64,000 nucleotides of DNA from S015-6 sp964479535 (GCA_964479535.1 CAYZMM010000002.1:310001-374000); one strand, 5' to 3'. Shown: positions 8,584-16,922, counted from the first letter of the stretch. Numbers and translations are program-made. Notes: a model not told the origin generated them from the sequence alone.

Positions 8584-9897
8584 ATGCCCTCTGAGGACAT
8601 CCTGATCATAGGCGGCGGCCTGGCCGGGGCCGAAGCCGCATGGCAGGTCCGACGTGCGGGGATCGGTGTGACGATCGTGGAGATGAAGCCGCACCGGTTT
8701 TCTCCGGCCCACCGTTCCGCTGCCCTTGCAGAACTGGTCTGCTCGAATTCCTTCCGGTCCAGTTCCGTGGAGACCGCCGCCGGCCTGCTGAAGGAAGAAA
8801 TGCGGCGGCTCGGTTCCCTGATCATGTCGGCGGCTGAACAGACGGCCTTGCCGGCCGGTTCCGCCCTCGCCGTGGATCGGGAGGCCTTTTCTCTCAGGGT
8901 GACGAAGGCTCTCGAGGAAGCGGGGGTGCGGGTCGTCCGGGAGGAGGCGACCGGCATTCCGCCCGGGCCGCAAACGGTGCTCATCTGTACCGGGCCGCTC
9001 CCGTCGGACGCGATGGCCCGCGCGCTCCAGGAAGTCACCGGTGCGGATGCCCTGTACTTCTATGACGCGATCGCGCCGATCGTGGCCGCCGATTCCATCC
9101 ACTTCGAGAAGACCTACTGGGCGTCCCGATACGGCAAGGGAGGGGCGGACTACCTGAACTGCCCCATGGACCGGGAGACCTATCACCGTTTCGTGGAGGA
9201 GATCCTGGAGGCGGAGAAGGTGGCGTCCCGCGCGTTCGAGGAGATTCCTCCCTTCGAGGGGTGCATGCCCGTCGAGGATCTGGCCGCCCGGGGTCCCGAA
9301 ACCCTGGCCCATGGGGCGATGAAACCGGTGGGCCTCATCGATCCGCGGACGGGCAGAAGGCCCTATGCGGTCGTTCAACTCAGAAGGGACAATGCGGCCG
9401 GAAGCCTCTTGAACATGGTCGGCTTTCAAACCAAGATGATCCGGTCCGAGCAGGACCGGATCTTTCGGATGATCCCGGGTCTGGAAGACGCGCATTTCTT
9501 CCGGTTCGGAAGCGTGCATCGCAACGCCTTTCTGAACGCGCCGCGCCTGTTCCTCCCTACCCTGCAGTTGAAGAAGGATCCCAGGCTCTTCTTCGCCGGC
9601 CAGCTTACAGGCGTAGAGGGGTACATCGAATCAGCGGCCACCGGCCTGCTGGTGGGGAGGAACGCGGCCCGCTGGTCGAGGGGGGAACCGTTGTCTCTGC
9701 CCCCCCCGACCACGAGCCTGGGCGCCCTTGTCCGCTACATCGTCCATGCAGACCCGGAAACCTTCCAGCCCATGCACGTGAACTTCGGGATCTTCCCCTC
9801 CCTGCCGGAGGAGGGACGCCGACTCTCCCGCACGGACCGTCGCCGGGCCCAGGCGGAACGGGCCCTCCGGGACCTGGATTCCTGGCTGGCTAGCTAG
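8584..9897 (+). CDS. trmFO: tRNA m5U54 methyltransferase, folate/FAD-dependent (TrmFO)
   Basis: Forms ribothymidine at position 54 of tRNA using methylene-tetrahydrofolate and FAD. The 437-residue length is normal for the family. The FAD dinucleotide-binding motif GGGLAGAEAAW is at residues 8-18. LVCSNSFRSS, YFYDAIAPIV and YLNCPMDRETY are family blocks, the last containing the cysteine thought to act in catalysis, and VEGYIESAATGLLVGRNAA is the C-terminal FAD block. The protein ends LAS with a TAG stop. That stop lies inside a CTAG that forms the left edge of a repeat element, so the element abuts the gene exactly. Confidence 0.96.
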   Translation: MPSEDILIIGGGLAGAEAAWQVRRAGIGVTIVEMKPHRFSPAHRSAALAELVCSNSFRSSSVETAAGLLKEEMRRLGSLIMSAAEQTALPAGSALAVDREAFSLRVTKALEEAGVRVVREEATGIPPGPQTVLICTGPLPSDAMARALQEVTGADALYFYDAIAPIVAADSIHFEKTYWASRYGKGGADYLNCPMDRETYHRFVEEILEAEKVASRAFEEIPPFEGCMPVEDLAARGPETLAHGAMKPVGLIDPRTGRRPYAVVQLRRDNAAGSLLNMVGFQTKMIRSEQDRIFRMIPGLEDAHFFRFGSVHRNAFLNAPRLFLPTLQLKKDPRLFFAGQLTGVEGYIESAATGLLVGRNAARWSRGEPLSLPPPTTSLGALVRYIVHADPETFQPMHVNFGIFPSLPEEGRRLSRTDRRRAQAERALRDLDSWLAS

Positions 9898-10140
9898 AGC
9901 CTGTCCCAGATGATGATGTTTTTGCGGTTCCAAGGGCGGACCTCGGGTAGTGGTCCTCCCGTCATAACCCTTACTGGCGTCCTTTCATACTATGACGAAC
10001 GTTGAACCCCTTGCGAGAGCAGAAATCACGCGGACCGGGGTAGATCGGGGGTAGATCGGGGACAGTCACCGATCTCCCCTGGTCTGGGCCATCCTTGCCC
10101 CGCCCGAATGTGTACAGGCATTTCTGGGACAGGACGCTAG
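9894..10140. mobile_element. MITE-like repeat, copy 1 (CTAG-bounded)
   Basis: A 247-base non-coding element. After CTAG come two bases and CCTGTCCCAGA; the right end mirrors this as TCTGGGACAGG, two bases, CTAG. The interior carries GGGGACAGTCACCGATC, related to the palindromic core of copy 2. The left CTAG contains the stop codon of trmFO and the right CTAG contains the stop codon of the small membrane-protein gene on the other strand. No transposase is encoded, so this is a non-autonomous element mobilised in trans, or a remnant. Confidence 0.7.
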
Positions 10141-10325
10141 CTCTCCGGACCCCCGAGCTGAGAATCCCGTTTTTCGGGTAAGGCCAGCAGCAGGAAGATG
10201 ACCAGCACGCCGAAGGGAAGGGTGAGGAAGAACCATGGAAGGGGTTGGCGATGCTTCTTCCGGGCGAGGATCATGCTCAGAATGGCGACGGAGAAGTTGC
10301 AGAACAGCAGGGTGACCCAGGGCAT
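10137..10325 (-). CDS. Small two-helix membrane protein, function unknown
   Basis: A 62-residue protein starting MPWVTLLFC. Two hydrophobic segments (residues 3-18 and about 29-48) are separated by the basic loop ARKKHRQPLP, suggesting an inner-membrane hairpin. GAGGAG lies 10 bases before this ATG, which is why I prefer it to the longer frame that would overlap the upstream ArsA gene. It follows the ArsA-like pair on the same strand by 62 bases. A membrane protein beside Get3-like ATPases is suggestive, but no functional link can be shown from sequence. The stop codon lies inside the end of the repeat element. Confidence 0.6.
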   Translation of the reverse strand: MPWVTLLFCNFSVAILSMILARKKHRQPLPWFFLTLPFGVLVIFLLLALPEKRDSQLGGPES

Positions 10326-10387
10326 GGGATGGAGGCTCCTCGAAATCTCTTTCTGACGCAAAGCCTTACCACAACGGTCTCTTCGTA

Positions 10388-11560
10388 TCAAGATGAGGAA
10401 GGGAAGAGGTGGTCGTTCATCCGCAGCAGGCCGTCCATATCGAAGACATCCTGATCAAAGGCCGGAACCGTCAGGATCGGAACTTCCCCGGGCGATCTTC
10501 GGCCAAAGGCCTGGAGGACCTCCCGATCTCTCTGGGCGAGGCGGAAGTACCGCTCGAAGTTCTCGATGAGCCGGCGCGCCACGGAAGGGGAAAGCCCCCG
10601 TTCCTCGGTGAGGTAGGACACGCCTTCTTCCAGGGCTGTCTGCCCGTCCCCGGCCGCATCCAGGGTCGTGTCCTCGGAGGGCAAGGCATGCACCCGGTTG
10701 GCGATGATCCCGCCGAAGGGCAGGGAGGCCTCGCGAATCCGGTCGAAGAAATAGGCCGCCTCCTCCAGGGCGCTCCGGTCCGTGGCGGTTACGAGCAGAA
10801 ACGTGGTCTGCCTGCCTCGCAGGACATGGCTCACCTCCTCGGCTCGGCTTCGAAAGATGTCGAAGGAGTCGGCCAGGCCGGTCACGAATTCGGATACATC
10901 ATGGAGGAACTCGGCGCCGGTGAAGCGTTCCACGAGACGCAGGACCGTTCCGGCGGTCCGGTTGAAAAGGTTGAGGCTCAACTTCCCCATGGTCAGATAG
11001 GGTTTGAGAAACCATTGGCTGATGCTCCGGTCGAAGAAGGCACGCACCCGGCCCGGCGCTTCCAGGAAATCGAGGGCATGTTTCGTTGGAGGAGTGTCCA
11101 GCACGATCAGATCGTACCGGCCTTCGAGGTGGATCTGGTAGAGCTTCTCCATGGCAAGGTACTCGTGGGAACCGGTCATGGCGGAAGAAAGGTGCTGGTA
11201 GAACTGGTTCTCCATGATGTTCTCCGCCACCTCTTCGTTGGGTGCATACCTTTCGATCAATTCGTCGAAGGTGCGCTTCGTGTCGAGCATCATGGCGTGG
11301 AGGCTTCCTTCCGGCTTCTTCCCGTACTTCAGGAAGCGGTCGTCCGGCACAGGGGTCTCCTGGTTTCCGAGTTCCGAAAGGCCGAGGGAATCCGCAAGTC
11401 GTCTCGCGGGATCCACGGTCAGGGCAAGCACCTTCCTGCCGAGCAGGGCGGCCTGCACGCCCAGAGCGGCGGAAACCGTGGTCTTCCCCACACCTCCGCT
11501 TCCACAGCAGATGATGATCTGCCTGCCCAGGAGCAGGTTCTCAAGATCCAAGCCCGGCAA
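10388..11560 (-). CDS. ArsA/Get3-family ATPase, paralogue 1 (variant P-loop)
   Basis: A 390-residue deviant-Walker ATPase. The P-loop GSGGVGKT (residues 20-27) has Ser where ArsA, Get3 and MinD proteins have the signature lysine that reaches across the dimer. TVDPARRLADSLG is the switch I region and LIVLDTPPTKHALDFLE is Walker B/switch II. No ArsA metal-binding cysteines are apparent, and there is no arsenic gene nearby, so arsenite export is unlikely. Family roles include membrane-protein targeting. The start is a TTG within the 3' end of paralogue 2 (20-base overlap), preceded by GGAAAGG, which implies translational coupling. Confidence 0.87.
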   Translation of the reverse strand: MPGLDLENLLLGRQIIICCGSGGVGKTTVSAALGVQAALLGRKVLALTVDPARRLADSLGLSELGNQETPVPDDRFLKYGKKPEGSLHAMMLDTKRTFDELIERYAPNEEVAENIMENQFYQHLSSAMTGSHEYLAMEKLYQIHLEGRYDLIVLDTPPTKHALDFLEAPGRVRAFFDRSISQWFLKPYLTMGKLSLNLFNRTAGTVLRLVERFTGAEFLHDVSEFVTGLADSFDIFRSRAEEVSHVLRGRQTTFLLVTATDRSALEEAAYFFDRIREASLPFGGIIANRVHALPSEDTTLDAAGDGQTALEEGVSYLTEERGLSPSVARRLIENFERYFRLAQRDREVLQAFGRRSPGEVPILTVPAFDQDVFDMDGLLRMNDHLFPSSS

Positions 11561-12596
11561 TCGCCTTTCCTTTCATCGTGTCGTCCGGCTCTTCGATCGA
11601 CCGCGCGAGGGCCCGGATCATGTCGAGGGAGGCACGGGGCAGGGCGACGAAGGGAAGGAGGCTGGTCCGGTCTCCGAAGAGGTCGAACAGCCGTTTGAGA
11701 TGCCCTTCCTGCACCCCCCTGGCGATCCTCCACGATTCCGCGCAGGCGAGAACGGCCTTCTCCTTCTCTGCCCAGGGGCTCGACATCGGGGAATACGTTC
11801 CGGCATCCGCATACAGGTCCTCCTTCCATCGTTGGTAGTCTCTTTCCTCCTGACCCTGGAAGAAGGGCGGATAGACCTGATTCACGAACAGACGTCCCAC
11901 CGGCAGCCCCAGCCCGGAACGGGCCTTGTCATGGAGGTCCAACGCCTCGTTGACCGGCATTTCTGCCGGTGTCGTGACGATGTGAAAGGCGGTCCTGTGA
12001 GGATCCTGGAGCAGATCCGCCACCTTCCTGGCCTCTCTCCGGACAAACCCCTTCGCCGTGTCGGCGGCCGTCATGGGCATCTGGAGGTAGGACACAACGT
12101 GGCCTGTGGCCGGGGTGTCTACGACGATGAGGTCGTAGTGGGGGCGGTCGCTTCCGCGGGCCCGCTTCCGCTCGAGGTCCCAGAGCTTGCCGACCGCCAT
12201 CAGCTCCTTCAGACCGGGAGCCACATTCACGAAGTACTGATAGATCGGACTGCGGACGATCCCGCGGACAAAGGTCCTGCTCTTCAGGACCAGGTAAAGG
12301 TATTCCTCCAGGCCGGATTTCCCTTCAACGTAGAAGGAGGAAAGGTTCTCCGCCAGGGGCGTTTCGCGGTAACCGTCTCCTTTCGGTTTCCCGAAGATCC
12401 GGGCGACGGACGCAACGGTGTCCAATTCCACGAGGAGCGTTCGTTTGCCCCGCTGGGCCGCCATCCAGGCAAGTGTGGATGCGACCACGCTCTTTCCAAC
12501 GCCGCCCTTTCCCGAGACGATCAGCAGCCTTTTTTCCAGAAGCCCTGAGGTTTTCATTGCGGGGGCCGACGACCTTTCGTGGATGAGATCATTCAA
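11541..12596 (-). CDS. ArsA/Get3-family ATPase, paralogue 2 (canonical P-loop)
   Basis: A 351-residue ATPase with the complete deviant Walker A GKGGVGKS at residues 29-36, including the signature lysine that its partner lacks. LLVELDTVASVARIFG and YDLIVVDTPATGHVVSYL are the switch I and II blocks, and FVNQVYPP is a conserved late motif. It overlaps paralogue 1 by 20 bases, so the two are coexpressed. The combination of one canonical and one lysine-lacking subunit recalls the actinobacterial Rv3680/Rv3679-type pair and suggests a heterodimer. An ATG at residue 14 (MKTSGLL) is an alternative start; neither has a clear ribosome binding site. Confidence 0.87.
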   Translation of the reverse strand: MNDLIHERSSAPAMKTSGLLEKRLLIVSGKGGVGKSVVASTLAWMAAQRGKRTLLVELDTVASVARIFGKPKGDGYRETPLAENLSSFYVEGKSGLEEYLYLVLKSRTFVRGIVRSPIYQYFVNVAPGLKELMAVGKLWDLERKRARGSDRPHYDLIVVDTPATGHVVSYLQMPMTAADTAKGFVRREARKVADLLQDPHRTAFHIVTTPAEMPVNEALDLHDKARSGLGLPVGRLFVNQVYPPFFQGQEERDYQRWKEDLYADAGTYSPMSSPWAEKEKAVLACAESWRIARGVQEGHLKRLFDLFGDRTSLLPFVALPRASLDMIRALARSIEEPDDTMKGKAIAGLGS

Positions 12597-12618
12597 GGTC
12601 CAGAAGAGCAGAAGAACA

Positions 12619-12648
12619 TCCCTAGCAGAGAGAAAAACTCCTTGTCAA
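12619..12648 (-). promoter_or_regulatory. Possible promoter for the ArsA-like pair
   Basis: A perfect TTGACA on the - strand lies upstream of the first ATPase gene. The matching -10 at 18 bases is weak (TAGGGA), so the call rests mainly on the -35 box and its position. Confidence 0.35.
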
Positions 12649-12772
12649 TCGGTCGGATCCTCGAGGCGTGGGCGGGGTGGAACTCCCTTGGCGGGGCGAG
12701 GCGTACTGAGCCGCCGGTGACATGGTCGCGCGCTTCCGGGTCGCGGCCCTCCCGGAGTCGGTTTCACCCTTC

Positions 12773-13357
12773 TCATCGGCTCTGCCTGGAGAGCCGTTCT
12801 TCCAGGTGACCGAGCTGGCTTTCCAGCTTCTGGAGCTGCTTCTCCAGCTCATCCAGTCCGGTCAGATGATGGAAGAAGAAGCGTATGCGATCATCGATCT
12901 TCTTCTGGATGAGATCGAGGGTCTTCTGCGGGTTGGTGAACCAGTCCTTCAGGAGGTGTGCGCCCTCGATCTTGTGGTCGTATCCCTTTTCGATCAGCCT
13001 TCCGATATGTTCTTCCGCTTCCACTCGCATCGTATTGAGAGACTCTCTGCCCTTGTGCAACAGGTCTGAAAGACAATCGCCCCCCTCCTGAATCAGATTC
13101 TTGCAAAGGGACAGCGGGAGAATGTTGTTCTTGTTCTTCTGCTCCTCGAGCATGATCTGCGTGAGCGTGACGGCCGTCATGTCTTCCTGACTTCGGTTGT
13201 CGATCACCCGAATGTCTTCTCCTTTGCGCACCATCCGGGAGATCTCGTCCAGTGTGACATAGCGGCTCTGCTGCGTGTCGTAGAGCTTCCGGTTCCCGTA
13301 TCGTTTGATCAGCTTTGCCGATCCGGACTCTGTGTCTTCCTTCTTCTTTTTTGCCAC
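12773..13357 (-). CDS. phaR: Polyhydroxyalkanoate synthesis regulator-like protein (PhaR)
   Basis: Residues 14-75 are the PHA-accumulation regulator DNA-binding domain: LIKRYGNRKLYDTQQSRYVTLDEI, VRKGEDIRVIDNRSQEDMTAVTLTQIMLEE. PhaR proteins repress phasin and PHA genes and are titrated off DNA by PHA granules. The C-terminal half is a long charged helical stretch ending in a probable coiled coil (LDELEKQLQKLESQLGHLEERL). I start at GTG (VAKKKKED), which follows AGGAGAG by eight bases. No phaC or phasin gene is visible in this window, so a role in PHA control here is inferred from the family only. Confidence 0.88.
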   Translation of the reverse strand: MAKKKKEDTESGSAKLIKRYGNRKLYDTQQSRYVTLDEISRMVRKGEDIRVIDNRSQEDMTAVTLTQIMLEEQKNKNNILPLSLCKNLIQEGGDCLSDLLHKGRESLNTMRVEAEEHIGRLIEKGYDHKIEGAHLLKDWFTNPQKTLDLIQKKIDDRIRFFFHHLTGLDELEKQLQKLESQLGHLEERLSRQSR

Positions 13358-13392
13358 GTTGACTCTCTCCTGTTCTTCCGGTCTGTCCCGCC

Positions 13393-13797
13393 CTACGTCT
13401 CGTTGTCGCCGGCGATCTGAACATGGAGTCGCCTGCTTCGGGGGCCGTCGAATTCGCAGAAGAAGATCGCCTGCCAGGTGCCGAGCACGACCCTGCCGTC
13501 TTCCACGGGAAGGACCAGGGACGCGCCTACCAGCGTGCTCTTGATATGAGCGTCCGAGTTGCCCTCCGCGTGTCGATAAGGCCCCCGGTGCGGTACGCGG
13601 TCGGCAAGGTAGGCCAGTATGTCGGAGGGGACCGAGGGGTCCGCCCCCTCGTTCACGGTGACCGCGGCCGTGGTGTGGGGGACGTGGAGCAGGCAGGAAC
13701 CGGTTCGGATTCCCGATGCCCCCACGATCTGCTGGACCTGGGAGGTGACGTCTACGAAATCCTCGCGGCTCGTCGACTTGACTGTGAGGGTTTTCAT
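13393..13797 (-). CDS. yjbQ: YjbQ/UPF0047-family protein
   Basis: A 134-residue single-domain protein. The family signature LLHVPHTTAAVTVNEGAD is at about residues 38-55; AEGNSDAHIKSTLVGASLVLPV, LGTWQAIFFCEFDGPR and the final HVQIAG complete the conserved core. Conserved His and Asp residues in these blocks form a metal site in solved homologues. Members complement thiamin-phosphate synthase mutants weakly, but the physiological role is unsettled. The start is ATG at MKTLTVKS, which fits the family N-terminus; an in-frame ATG 17 codons upstream is less likely. It lies 35 bases upstream of phaR on the same strand. Confidence 0.9.
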   Translation of the reverse strand: MKTLTVKSTSREDFVDVTSQVQQIVGASGIRTGSCLLHVPHTTAAVTVNEGADPSVPSDILAYLADRVPHRGPYRHAEGNSDAHIKSTLVGASLVLPVEDGRVVLGTWQAIFFCEFDGPRSRRLHVQIAGDNET

Positions 13798-13907
13798 CGT
13801 TGCCGAATCCGAAGTGAAGAACGTTGTGCATCGGGGGAACTTCTCCACTTGAAGCTACCACAGTGATTCTATCTGGTCAAGACGGAAGCCCCTTACGCGT
13901 TCCTCGA

Positions 13908-13937
13908 TTGACAACCCTGATTCCCATTTGTCATAAA
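13908..13937 (+). promoter_or_regulatory. Candidate promoter for maf-yggS-proC
   Basis: TTGACA, 18 bases, CATAAA (4 of 6). It lies in the divergent gap between yjbQ and maf, about 130 bases before the maf start, with no other gene between. Confidence 0.5.
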
Positions 13938-14072
13938 ACGGGTAGCCCTCTGATTCGACGGATCCATCGCCTGTACAGACCCTCGAGGGAGAAGCATGGA
14001 CGTGCATCCGGCGCTACGGCCCTGCCGGTATCCGGTTTCGTGCCGGGAAATCCCCACGGGACGGGGTATTGC

Positions 14073-14654
14073 ATGACGGAGCTGATACTGGCATCCGGCT
14101 CTCCGCGGCGGGCGAGGCTGCTGAAGGAAATCGCAGGGTCCTTCCGAATCGTGCCGAGCGAGATCGTGGAAGAGCAGCAAGCAGGAGAAACTCCGGAGGC
14201 TTTCGTACTGCGGGTGGCACGTGAGAAGGCGGAGTCCGTCGCGAAAGCCCTGGATCACGGAGACGGCGCGTGTTGGGTGCTGGCGGGCGACACGATCGTG
14301 GTCCTTGAACAGAGGGTCCTCGGAAAACCGGAAGACGCCGAGCGCGCGCGAAGCATGCTCGCGTTGCTTCAGGGTCGGCAGCACGAGGTCATTACCGGGA
14401 TCTGCCTGTTGAATACCGTGCGGGCCGTGCGCTGCGTCGAGGCGGTGCGAACCCGGGTTTGGATGAAGGAGATCGGGCCGGCGGAACTGGAGGCGTACGT
14501 CCAGACGGGAGAGCCTCTTGACAAGGCCGGGGCGTATGCGATTCAGGGGCATGCGGGCCGCTTCGTCCGCAGGATCGAAGGATCCTATTCCAACGTGGTC
14601 GGGCTTCCAACGGAGCGGCTCAGAGAGCTGTTCCTCACGTACGGAATCCGATAA
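14073..14654 (+). CDS. maf: Maf-family nucleoside triphosphate pyrophosphatase
   Basis: Hydrolyses nucleoside triphosphates, often dTTP/UTP or modified nucleotides, to the monophosphate as a house-cleaning reaction. The 193-residue length is typical. It opens MTELILASGSPRRARLL, the Maf signature; the catalytic acid region is VLAGDTIVVLEQRVLGKP, followed by LLQGRQHEVITGI, and EPLDKAGAYAIQG is the substrate-specificity block. The reading frame is open about 80 codons upstream, but that part has no family similarity, and GGGGT precedes the chosen ATG. yggS follows after 12 bases. Confidence 0.95.
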   Translation: MTELILASGSPRRARLLKEIAGSFRIVPSEIVEEQQAGETPEAFVLRVAREKAESVAKALDHGDGACWVLAGDTIVVLEQRVLGKPEDAERARSMLALLQGRQHEVITGICLLNTVRAVRCVEAVRTRVWMKEIGPAELEAYVQTGEPLDKAGAYAIQGHAGRFVRRIEGSYSNVVGLPTERLRELFLTYGIR

Positions 14655-14666
14655 GGGGAGGAAGGG

Positions 14667-15362
14667 ATGGATCTTACGGTCCGGGAAAGAATGGAAGGCA
14701 TCCGGGAACGGATTGCCGAAGCCGCCCTCAGGTCGGGACGCGACCCATCCGATGTCCGTATCGTCGCGGCGGTGAAACGCGTGCCGGTGGAGAGGATTCG
14801 GGAGGCGGTGGACGCCGGAGTGGAGATGCTGGGAGAGAACTATGTGCAGGAGGCCCGGAACCTGAAGGGGCAGATCCGGACGCCCGTCCACTGGCACATG
14901 ATCGGAAATCTCCAGACCAACAAGGCGAGACAGGCGGTCCGGATCTTTGATGTCATCGAGACCGTGGATCGCGGGAAGATCATTCATGAGTTGCAGCGGT
15001 GCGCCCGCGAAGATGGGAAGAGGCTGGATGTCATGGTTCAGGTCGATCTTGCCGAGGAGGCCACCAAGTCCGGGGCCGACCCGGAACAGGTCCGGGGGCT
15101 CATCGAAGAGGTGGCCGGCTGCGAGAACCTCCGCTGCGTCGGGCTCATGACCATGCCGCCTTTCTTCGATGATCCGGAAGGGGCGAGGCCCTACTTCGCC
15201 GAGCTGCGAAGGCTGCGGGATCGTCTCCAGGCTCTGGTGCCCCGGGGTGCCGAGCTGAGGGAGTTGTCCATGGGAATGTCGGGTGACTTCGAAGTGGCGG
15301 TGGAGGAAGGGGCCACGCTGGTGCGAATCGGAACGGCCCTGCTGGGGCCGCGGAATCCCTGA
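14667..15362 (+). CDS. yggS: Pyridoxal phosphate homeostasis protein (YggS/PROSC family)
   Basis: A 231-residue alanine-racemase-like TIM barrel that binds PLP and buffers free PLP in the cytoplasm. The PLP lysine lies in IVAAVKRVP (about residue 35). LGENYVQEA, WHMIGNLQTNKAR, MVQVDLAEEATKSG, GLMTMPPFF and the phosphate-binding LSMGMSGDFEVAVEEGATLVRIG are the canonical blocks. GGGGAGGAAGGG precedes the ATG. It sits between maf and proC; yggS-proC linkage is widespread. Confidence 0.95.
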   Translation: MDLTVRERMEGIRERIAEAALRSGRDPSDVRIVAAVKRVPVERIREAVDAGVEMLGENYVQEARNLKGQIRTPVHWHMIGNLQTNKARQAVRIFDVIETVDRGKIIHELQRCAREDGKRLDVMVQVDLAEEATKSGADPEQVRGLIEEVAGCENLRCVGLMTMPPFFDDPEGARPYFAELRRLRDRLQALVPRGAELRELSMGMSGDFEVAVEEGATLVRIGTALLGPRNP

Positions 15363-15379
15363 TCGCTGTGAGGAATGAC

Positions 15380-16207
15380 ATGACGAAGAAAGGAAAAGGT
15401 TCGCTCCGCCTGTCCTTCATAGGCGGAGGCAGGATGGCCGAGGCCCTGGTGAGGGGCATGCTCGATTCCGGGACCTACACGCGCGGGCAGATCGAAGTAG
15501 GGGAGCCGGACGGACGCCGAAGGTCCGCTCTGCGCAGGGAGTACGGGATCCGGGCGAACAAGGAGAACGTGCCGGTCGTTTCCGGATCGGACGTGTGTCT
15601 TCTTGCCGTCAAGCCCCAGGAGATCGCGCCTGTCCTGGAGGAGATCGGCCCCCATCTCTCCGCCCGGACGATCGTCATCAGCGTCGCCGCAGGAATCACA
15701 ACGGGCTGGATCCGGGAGCGATCGGGCAAAGCGGGAAAGATCGTGCGCGCCATGCCGAATGCGGCCGCCCTGGTGGGGCAGAGCGCGACGGGCCTCTATT
15801 TTCGACCGAGAATCGGGGAAGAGGCGAAGAAGATCGCCCTTCGGATCTTCGATTCGGTCGGGGCGACGGTGGTGGTGGACAAAGAGGATCACCTGAACAT
15901 CGTGACCGGCTTGAGCGGCAGCGGGCCTGCCTACGTCTTCCTCTTTCTGGAAGCCCTGACCGACGCAGGGGTCTACCTCGGGCTGTCTCGCGATGTGGCC
16001 GGTCGCCTGGCTCTGCAGACGGTTCGGGGAAGCGTCGGCATGGCCAGCGAGCTCGAGAAGCCTTTCGCGGTCCTGAGGGAAATCATCTCTTCCCCGGGAG
16101 GCACCACGGTGGCGGGCCTGAAGGCGCTCGAGGAGGGGGCGGTGCGCGCCGCCTTCACCAAGGCGGTGGAAATGGCGACCCGCAGGTCCGAGGAGCTTTC
16201 GCTCTAG
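15380..16207 (+). CDS. proC: Pyrroline-5-carboxylate reductase
   Basis: Reduces 1-pyrroline-5-carboxylate to proline with NAD(P)H, the last step of proline synthesis. The Rossmann motif LSFIGGGRMAEALVRG is near the N-terminus. Conserved blocks include VLLAVKPQ, VRAMPNAAALVGQSATG, the C-terminal active-site helix LSGSGPAYVFLFLEALTDAGVYLGL, and SPGGTTVAGLKALEEG. I place the start at the ATG (MTKKGKG) six bases after AGGA; a GTG four codons upstream is possible. The TAG stop lies inside the CTAG that begins a repeat element. The usual downstream yggT is absent. Confidence 0.95.
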   Translation: MTKKGKGSLRLSFIGGGRMAEALVRGMLDSGTYTRGQIEVGEPDGRRRSALRREYGIRANKENVPVVSGSDVCLLAVKPQEIAPVLEEIGPHLSARTIVISVAAGITTGWIRERSGKAGKIVRAMPNAAALVGQSATGLYFRPRIGEEAKKIALRIFDSVGATVVVDKEDHLNIVTGLSGSGPAYVFLFLEALTDAGVYLGLSRDVAGRLALQTVRGSVGMASELEKPFAVLREIISSPGGTTVAGLKALEEGAVRAAFTKAVEMATRRSEELSL

Positions 16208-16382
16208 TGTCCTGTCCCAGAAATAGCTTTACAGAGAGTCGTGCTGTAATTGGGGACAGCCACCGATTTCCTCACTGCGCCAACCGTCCATCAGGGCTGA
16301 GGAAATCGGTGGCTGTCCCCAATTACGCCCCAGCGTTGAAGCGCCCTATCTGTGCACCCTTATTTCTGGGACAGGATGCTAG
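16204..16382. mobile_element. MITE-like repeat, copy 2 (CTAG-bounded, complete)
   Basis: A 179-base element with terminal inverted repeats TCCTGTCCCAGAAATA / TATTTCTGGGACAGGA, two bases inside a CTAG at each end. The centre is a long palindrome: AATTGGGGACAGCCACCGATT on the left and its complement on the right, around a loop of about 40 bases. The left CTAG holds the proC stop codon. No coding capacity. The CTAG ends could be a 4-base target duplication, as made by IS5-group transposases (YTAR), or part of the element. Confidence 0.75.
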
Positions 16383-16410
16383 GACGCGTTTTGCAAGGGA
16401 GCCGTCGTCG

Positions 16411-16755
16411 ATGGTGGAGAGGAGGAGGGGCTTGAAGAAGAAGTCCGGGGGAAAGCACCGCGGGGAGGCCTTTACGTTTTGGGTCCGCGTGAAGCCCAAA
16501 TCAAGGGAGGATCGGATCCTGGGATGGGGCAGGGAAGGGTTTCTGGAAATGCAGGTGAGGGCCGTTCCGGAACGGGGGGAAGCGAACCGGCATTGCTGCC
16601 GCCTGATCGCCAGGCTGTTGAGGGTGCCTGCCTCCAGCGTTTCGATCGAAAAGGGGCAGTCCTCGGGGCGGAAACAGTTCCGTGTGGAGGGGCTGGCACG
16701 GAAAGAGGGCGAGGATCTGCTCGCCAGGGCTCTGGGCCCGCGGCAGGCGGGATAG
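16411..16755 (+). CDS. DUF167/YggU-family protein
   Basis: A roughly 100-residue single-domain protein of unknown function. Family features are FTFWVRVKPKSREDRI, LEMQVRAVPERGEANRHCCRLIARLL, VPASSVSIEKGQSSGRKQFRVEG. It is often found near yggS, proC and yggT, as here. Two starts are possible: ATG (MVERRRG) has no ribosome binding site, whereas TTG seven codons later (LKKKSGG) is six bases after a strong AGGAGG. I report the longer form but think the TTG likelier. The repeat element occupies the space between proC and this gene. Confidence 0.85.
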   Translation: MVERRRGLKKKSGGKHRGEAFTFWVRVKPKSREDRILGWGREGFLEMQVRAVPERGEANRHCCRLIARLLRVPASSVSIEKGQSSGRKQFRVEGLARKEGEDLLARALGPRQAG

Positions 16756-16922
16756 CCCGTGTACTGCGGAAGCCGTCTGCTGTAGCTGCCTGGACACGGT
16801 ATCTTCCGGTCGATTCGGGAGGTTCGGATGAAGGTTTTGCAAATCGGGCCGGGCCTTACTACAATTGAAGCAGGAAGGCTTGTCTTGGCTGCACCTACCT
16901 GGTGGTAAAGAGGGAGAAGGAA

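Noticed and set aside
10388..12596. Arsenite-export operon reading of the ArsA-like pair
   Set aside because: No arsB, acr3, arsR, arsC or arsD is present, and the metal-binding cysteines of ArsA are not evident.
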